This document shows, in pieces, positions 52,901-58,900 of a stretch of DNA of 64,000 nucleotides. The position numbers were made by a program, and so were the translations under genes. The DNA comes from Petaurus breviceps papuanus (taxonomy: Eukaryota > Chordata > Mammalia > Diprotodontia > Petauridae), in the NCBI GenBank assembly GCA_028583685.1, contig JAMXIF010000058.1, positions 18,896,341 to 18,960,340 of the forward strand. Reading direction: 5' to 3'. How positions within the stretch are numbered: the stretch's first letter is position 1; each line of letters opens with the position of its first letter. The notes beneath the pieces are model-generated. The model saw nothing but the letters and a program-made list of their open reading frames with translations, searched no databases and was not told where the DNA came from.

Positions 52901-55900
52901 AGACCGGAATATCAGAGTTCACATCTTGCCTCTGACTCTTAGTAGTTAAGTGACCTTGGACACATCACTTAATCTCCTTGTGCCTCAGACTTTTATTAAG
53001 TTATAATATGGGTTGTAGGGGCAGCTAGGTGGTGCGGTGAATAGAGCTCCGGCCCTGGAGTCAGAAGGACCTGGGTTCAGATCTGGCCTCAGACACTTAA
53101 CACAAAAATTAGCCATGTGATCTTGGGCAAGTCACTTAACCCCAATTACCCTCCAAAAAAGCAAAAAAAAAAAATAATATGGGTTGTAGTATGCGTTGGT
53201 GGAGGAAGTCCCACCAACTACAGGTCCTTGAAGTATGATATTTGTGCACATTTAAATGTCAAACCAAAGTATTTCTTAAACCCTTCCAACTCAACGTACT
53301 GTGAGTTTCCCACTGAATTGTGTGTTCAATAATCCCACAGTGAGTGCCAAGAAGGCATCTAGACCCTGCCTATCTCAGAATAAAGTTTTGAGCATTGTGG
53401 AGAATGGTTTGTGGAAACTAGGAAGACTCATCTTCCCACTGCTGTGCTTTGTCAGTTGATCCCTGCTCGACTGTGAGGGCAGGGACAGTCCAACTGGGAT
53501 CTTTACTGTCTTTGCCTATTAGCCTGGGGCTCTCATCATCATAACTCAGAATTATTTGTTGATGATTTTTGCACATAAGCCTACCCTTTCCTTTTCTCTC
53601 CTGGATTCCTAAGATTTTTATATTCTGACCTTTCTCTTGGCAGCCAGAATCATTCCTTTTTCTTTCATTTTGAAAAAAAGTTTTTCCTCTGTCAGGATAA
53701 GAGTGAGAATTCATACCTCTTTCCAACATCTTTTGCCTTGATCTGGGCCGGTTTTTCTGGAGGACATGCCCATTTAAAGAAGAAACTTCTTCAGGGAAAG
53801 TCAGATGTGGTGACTTTACACATTCAAAGTGTTTCTCCTCCAGGTCAGGTGTAGGAGGAGAGTTAAAAACTGGTGAAGAATTCTCACTGAAAAGGGTATT
53901 TTTTTTTCTGCAAAGAAAGTTGTAAGAGTTTTCTTGTGGTCTGTTTCATTTTTAAACCCATTGAGATGAAAGTGACTTACTTACAATTACCAGGTCAAGG
54001 TGATAATCTTCATATGATCTTACCTTTGGCTTTTTAGGAACTATCTTTTAATGCGATATTACAGTTAAGAAGATGAACAGATTCCTTTTCATCTATCTTC
54101 TGTTTCCCTCTTCTCAAAATAGCCGTAAAGGCCTGAAAAGGTGTCAGTTGGTCATGTATAATTGGAAATAAGTCGTATAGGGTTGGAACTGTAACCAGAT
54201 CCTTCAGAGATACTCTGAAGAAGTGCTACACTACTTCATCATTCATTCAGTCTGTCAGCAGGTTACTGTACTTTCGTCTTGTGGGAATAGCTCTGAGGGA
54301 ATGCAGCAGTTGACTGTTTGTTAAGGCCGTATATTCTGAATAAATGTATAAGGTCTGTGTAATTGTATGGTTAGGTATTTTCTGGCTGTTTAGATAGCCT
54401 GTTGAGTGACTGAATTAAAAAGTATTCTTATAGATTAGAACAGTGTGTTAAAAGAAGAGACTTGAGCACTTTGCTGAAAATAAGAAGAAATCTAATAGAG
54501 ATGACTAAAATTCTACATTAAGTTAAAAACAAATTATTCCCTTTCATTGAACTTTCATTAAACCTTTCTCTTTAAGAAAAACTCTGGGAATGGAAGGAGA
54601 ATATAGAAGAGTTTTGGAGAAACTGAATCAAACAAATCCTTTCTTTTGACTTATCCTTTTGAGGGGAATAGGGAATGGAATTTTTTAAGCCCCTACTATG
54701 TGTCAGATGCAGTTCTAAGCACTTTACAAATATTATCTTATTTAATCTTCACAACAATCCTATGAGGTAAGTGCTGTTATTATTCCTATTTTAAAGTTGA
54801 GGGAACTGAGGCAAACAGAGGTTAAATGACTTGCCTAGGATCACAGCTAGTAAGTGTTTGAATCTGGATTGGAACTCAGGTCTTCCTGACTCCAGGTCTA
54901 GTGCTATATCCACCATGCTACCTAACTGCCTTTTTTTTGGAAGGGGGAAGGTAGGGCAGTTGGGGTTAAGTGACTTGCCCAAAGTCACATGGCTGGTTTT
55001 TGTGTTGTGTCTGAGGCCAGATTTGAACTCAGGTCCTCCTGACTCCAGGGCCGGTGCTCTATTCACCGAGCCACCTAGCTGCTCCCTAACTGCCTTTTAC
55101 AAATTGAATTTTTAGAAATGTCACCTTCACTTCAAGTTCACTCATCATTCATCTCAGTAGCTGGCCTCTGACCATACTATAGCTTGCAAATATCCTTCCT
55201 AAGAAATGGTTCCCGGGACTTAACATATATATGCCATATGTGAACAAATGTTGCTTGAACAGGGTTGAGAATAATGGGAATTCTGAATGGGCTCAGTGAG
55301 TGATTGGAGTTTATATAAGTAATGTCTTATAATTTCCATTGTTTCTCCAAGCTACTCAACACAAGAAAGACTTTCTTTTCACTTCCTCTTAAATATAGTA
55401 TATTGAAACTAACAATGTTGATTAATTGGTTAAAAATTATTTGGGCTCATGGCACAGCAGCAGGAGGTTATGAACGACTGAGGGACAAAGAGCCCTGACC
55501 TTGCTTGAGTCCCCTGAGACTGCTTTGCATCCATGTCTAACTCCTTGGTTCTTATTCTCTAATATTACTTCTTGTATGGCCTTGGAAAAGCCTGCAGTAA
55601 TGCTCTGTCCTCCCAATCTTCAAATTTCCAAGTAAGATACCTCCCTTACTTATATTCCTATAGCCCTACAAACTGCTCATCACTGACAAAAATAGCTAAA
55701 TGAGTCATTTTCACATTTTCAACATATGTATCCTTATGTTAAAAACTAATATGACTTTTAAGTCTTTTCTACTCTTCAATTAAAACTATGTTAATAGCTA
55801 CTCCCATCTTGTATGTATGTGTGTATGTGTTTATGTACATTTAATATTTAAATGTTGTGTATGACTATTTTTCCCCTCCAAAACTATAATGATAACAGTG

Positions 55901-58900
55901 CTATTATCATTAGTATATCATATAGTACATCATATCCACAGCGGCAGTAATATTTATAAAACTTGTTTATATTCTAGCATATACTAGACTCAGAAGTTCC
56001 CTTTTAAGAAAAATCACCCTCATAAAACTGTTTTCCTTGATCTGAGGTCATACTTGTAGATATCATAGAGACTTGCTTATTTATCTTTTGGCGCCACTTA
56101 GAATACTATTTGTTACGATGCACTCCCACTGATTCCCACGATTCTCTACTGGCTTCTAGGGCTGCATTTAAAAGTAGGCGGTTACAAGGTAAGACTTATT
56201 CTGCATGCACATTATTGTGTTATGATATAGTAGAACTTAAATGCCTACAGAAAATGATATTTATGCTTTGATATTCTTTTGATTTTTTTTTTTTTTTGTG
56301 GAATTACCACATCACAAGCTAATCGTGGCTATTGATCAAGAACTAGTTGTTACTAACTAGTTATCTGGAGGCACCATTTTAATTTTAAAAATTTTGTCCT
56401 TTTATATGGCTATTCATAGCTTGATTTCTTTTTTTGAAAATAGCCTGCTCATATGTTTTGACCACTTATCAGTTGAGGGATGGCTTTTTTATACATTTGG
56501 CTCAGTTCCTTATATATTTGAGAAATGAGACCTTTATCAGAGAAACTTAATGGGAAATTTTCCCCTTAGTTTCTTGCATTCCTTGTGATTTTGGATGTAT
56601 TGGTTTTGTCTGTGCAAAAGTCTTTTTAATTTCATATAATCAAAATTATCCATTATATTCCTGTGATTTTATCTATCTCTTGTTTAGTCATAAATTCTTC
56701 CCTTATTCATAAATCTGAGAGGTAAAATATTTGCTTATGATATCACTCTTTATATTTAAATCATATACCCATTTTCATTTTATCTTGGTATACAATGTGA
56801 GATCTTGGCCAATACCTAAGTTTTTGTCAATCTACTTAATAGTTTTGACAGCAATTTTTCTCACATAGTGAGTCCTTGCCCCAAAAGCTTCAATCTTGGG
56901 ATTTATGAAAGCTGAGATTATTATGGTCATTTACAACTATGTTATTGTATATCTAATCTATTCTACTGATTCACCCATTTATTTATTTATTAACCGGTCC
57001 AAATTGTTTTGATGCTTACTGTTTTGTTGAGATCTGGGACTACTAGGCCACCTTCTTTCACTTTTTTTCATTGATTCCCTTGATATTCTTGACCTTTTAT
57101 TCTTCTATATGAATTTTATTTTTTTCTAGCTTTTATAAAATTTTCTTTTTTTGTTTAAAAAGAAATTGATTTTTGCTTTAGGTAGTTGAGTCAGGATTTA
57201 GGCAAATAACAATTGTAATTGTACTTTGGAATACTTTAGTCTAGAATCATAGGGAAGCCAGGAGTAAGGGTCAAGATTTTGCCTCTGTTTTAGGCAGGCA
57301 GATAATAGAGAGCACAGATTCCCTGAGTTAAAAAGTTATGTGGCATATAGGTAAATGAGTAGCCTAAGTCTAGTCATGTGCCTCACTTGACTTGGAGGTG
57401 GCCAGCTTGTAGATAAGGTAAAGATCCCACTTTTTGTTACATCTGGAGCATTCCATCCTCAGATCCTTGGGCTAACATATACCTGGTTTACTTGGTCTCT
57501 GACCTTCCTCTTTACTCCAGTATTGGGCTTAAAACCATTCATGAACCCTATCTCTTTGTGTCCTTCAGTTGTGGACTGACTTAGCTCTGGAATATCTCTG
57601 GATATATATTCAAACAGGGACTTAAGATCTGACTGGCTAACAAAATGCTTTACAGATGCTGCTTTCTATAAATAATTGAAAATATAGTCAACATACAATC
57701 ATTTGCATTTTTGCTTTCACAGAGATAGGTTTGGAATTGCAAAGCAGGTTTTATCTCTTGGACTCAAATCATAGTATCTAAAATCTTTATTCAGGTATAT
57801 GTGGCTGAATTGATATTTATATATGTTCTAGTTATAATAAAAGTAAAAACCTTTATTTTATTTCTAGATGCTTTCACTTCAGATACAAACTTGGATTTCA
57901 GAAGTGGGCTGACTCGAGTGAGCCAGCATGATATAGAGCAGGTAAGGTAGATCCCATAAGTTTGGTTTCTTGATTTGTTTGTTTTTTGCTTTTTAGAGGG
58001 GGAAGGCAGAGCAATTGGGATTAAGTGACTTGCCCAAGGTCACAAGGCTAGTAAGTGTGTCAAGTGTCTGATTTGAACCTGGATTTGAACTCAGGTACTC
58101 CTTACTCCAGGGCTGGTGCTTTATTCACTACGCTACCTAGCCCCAGCTTTAAAAAAAAAAAGTTAAAATAACCTTAGAATATAATTTAAATCAGATACTC
58201 AAATTTGGAAGATACTGAATCAGTCATTTTAAGTGGGCTGATAGTTTTGCTTCTTCTGATTAACCCTGTAGTTATTAGTTTTTAATGACCTTGGAAACTT
58301 GTCCTTGTTGATAAAATAGTAGTAAAACACCTTGCAAGGGTTGTTTTGTAAGAGCAAAATATTATCTTCATTTTAGATATGCCTTATAAATACACAAGAA
58401 GCACTCTGGCATAGTGAGTAGAAGGCTAATAGTGGAATCTGGAAGAGTAGGTTTAATGTCTCGCCTTAGACACATACTGGTTGTATCCTAGGGCAAGCCA
58501 CACAGGATACATCATACACACTCAAATATTTGTCAAATGGAGATAGTATTGTTGAAATTGGGGTCCAGTTCAGGATCAAGAGGTGGCCCAGCTTTGCACT
58601 CATGCCTCAATTGCTATGCTGTCAGTCTAGACCTGACTACAGTTATGTAACCTCTTGACTACAGTTACGTAACCCCTATTTTATAGAGGTAACTTATTTG
58701 CATGTTTTTGGCAAAACTAGATTTGTGATATCACATCAATTTTAAGTTTGGCTATATTTAGGTTTATAGATTTATGTTAGTATCATAGGGTTAAAGGAAG
58801 GGGAGAAACAGGACAAGAATTCATTAAGCATCTGCTGTGTTAGGCACATAGCTGGGCGCTGTGCTATGTGCTTTTACAAATATTATTTCATTTGATCCTC

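Larger units (their letters stand above)
52582..56059 (+). other. NUP205: U12-type (minor spliceosome) intron
   Basis: The 5' splice site reads GTATCCTTA, eight of nine bases as in the U12 consensus GTATCCTTT. The branch site TTCCTTGAT at 56033-56041 fits TTCCTTRAY, with its branch adenosine at 56040, 19 nt before the last intron base. There is no polypyrimidine tract next to the acceptor (gaggtcatacttgtag), also as expected of U12 introns. The other introns here have U2-type ends. Confidence 0.9.

Noticed and set aside
52605-52935. Frames with [13 protein letters not shown] repeats
   Set aside because: They are the TTTA/TTCA/TCCA microsatellite in translation.
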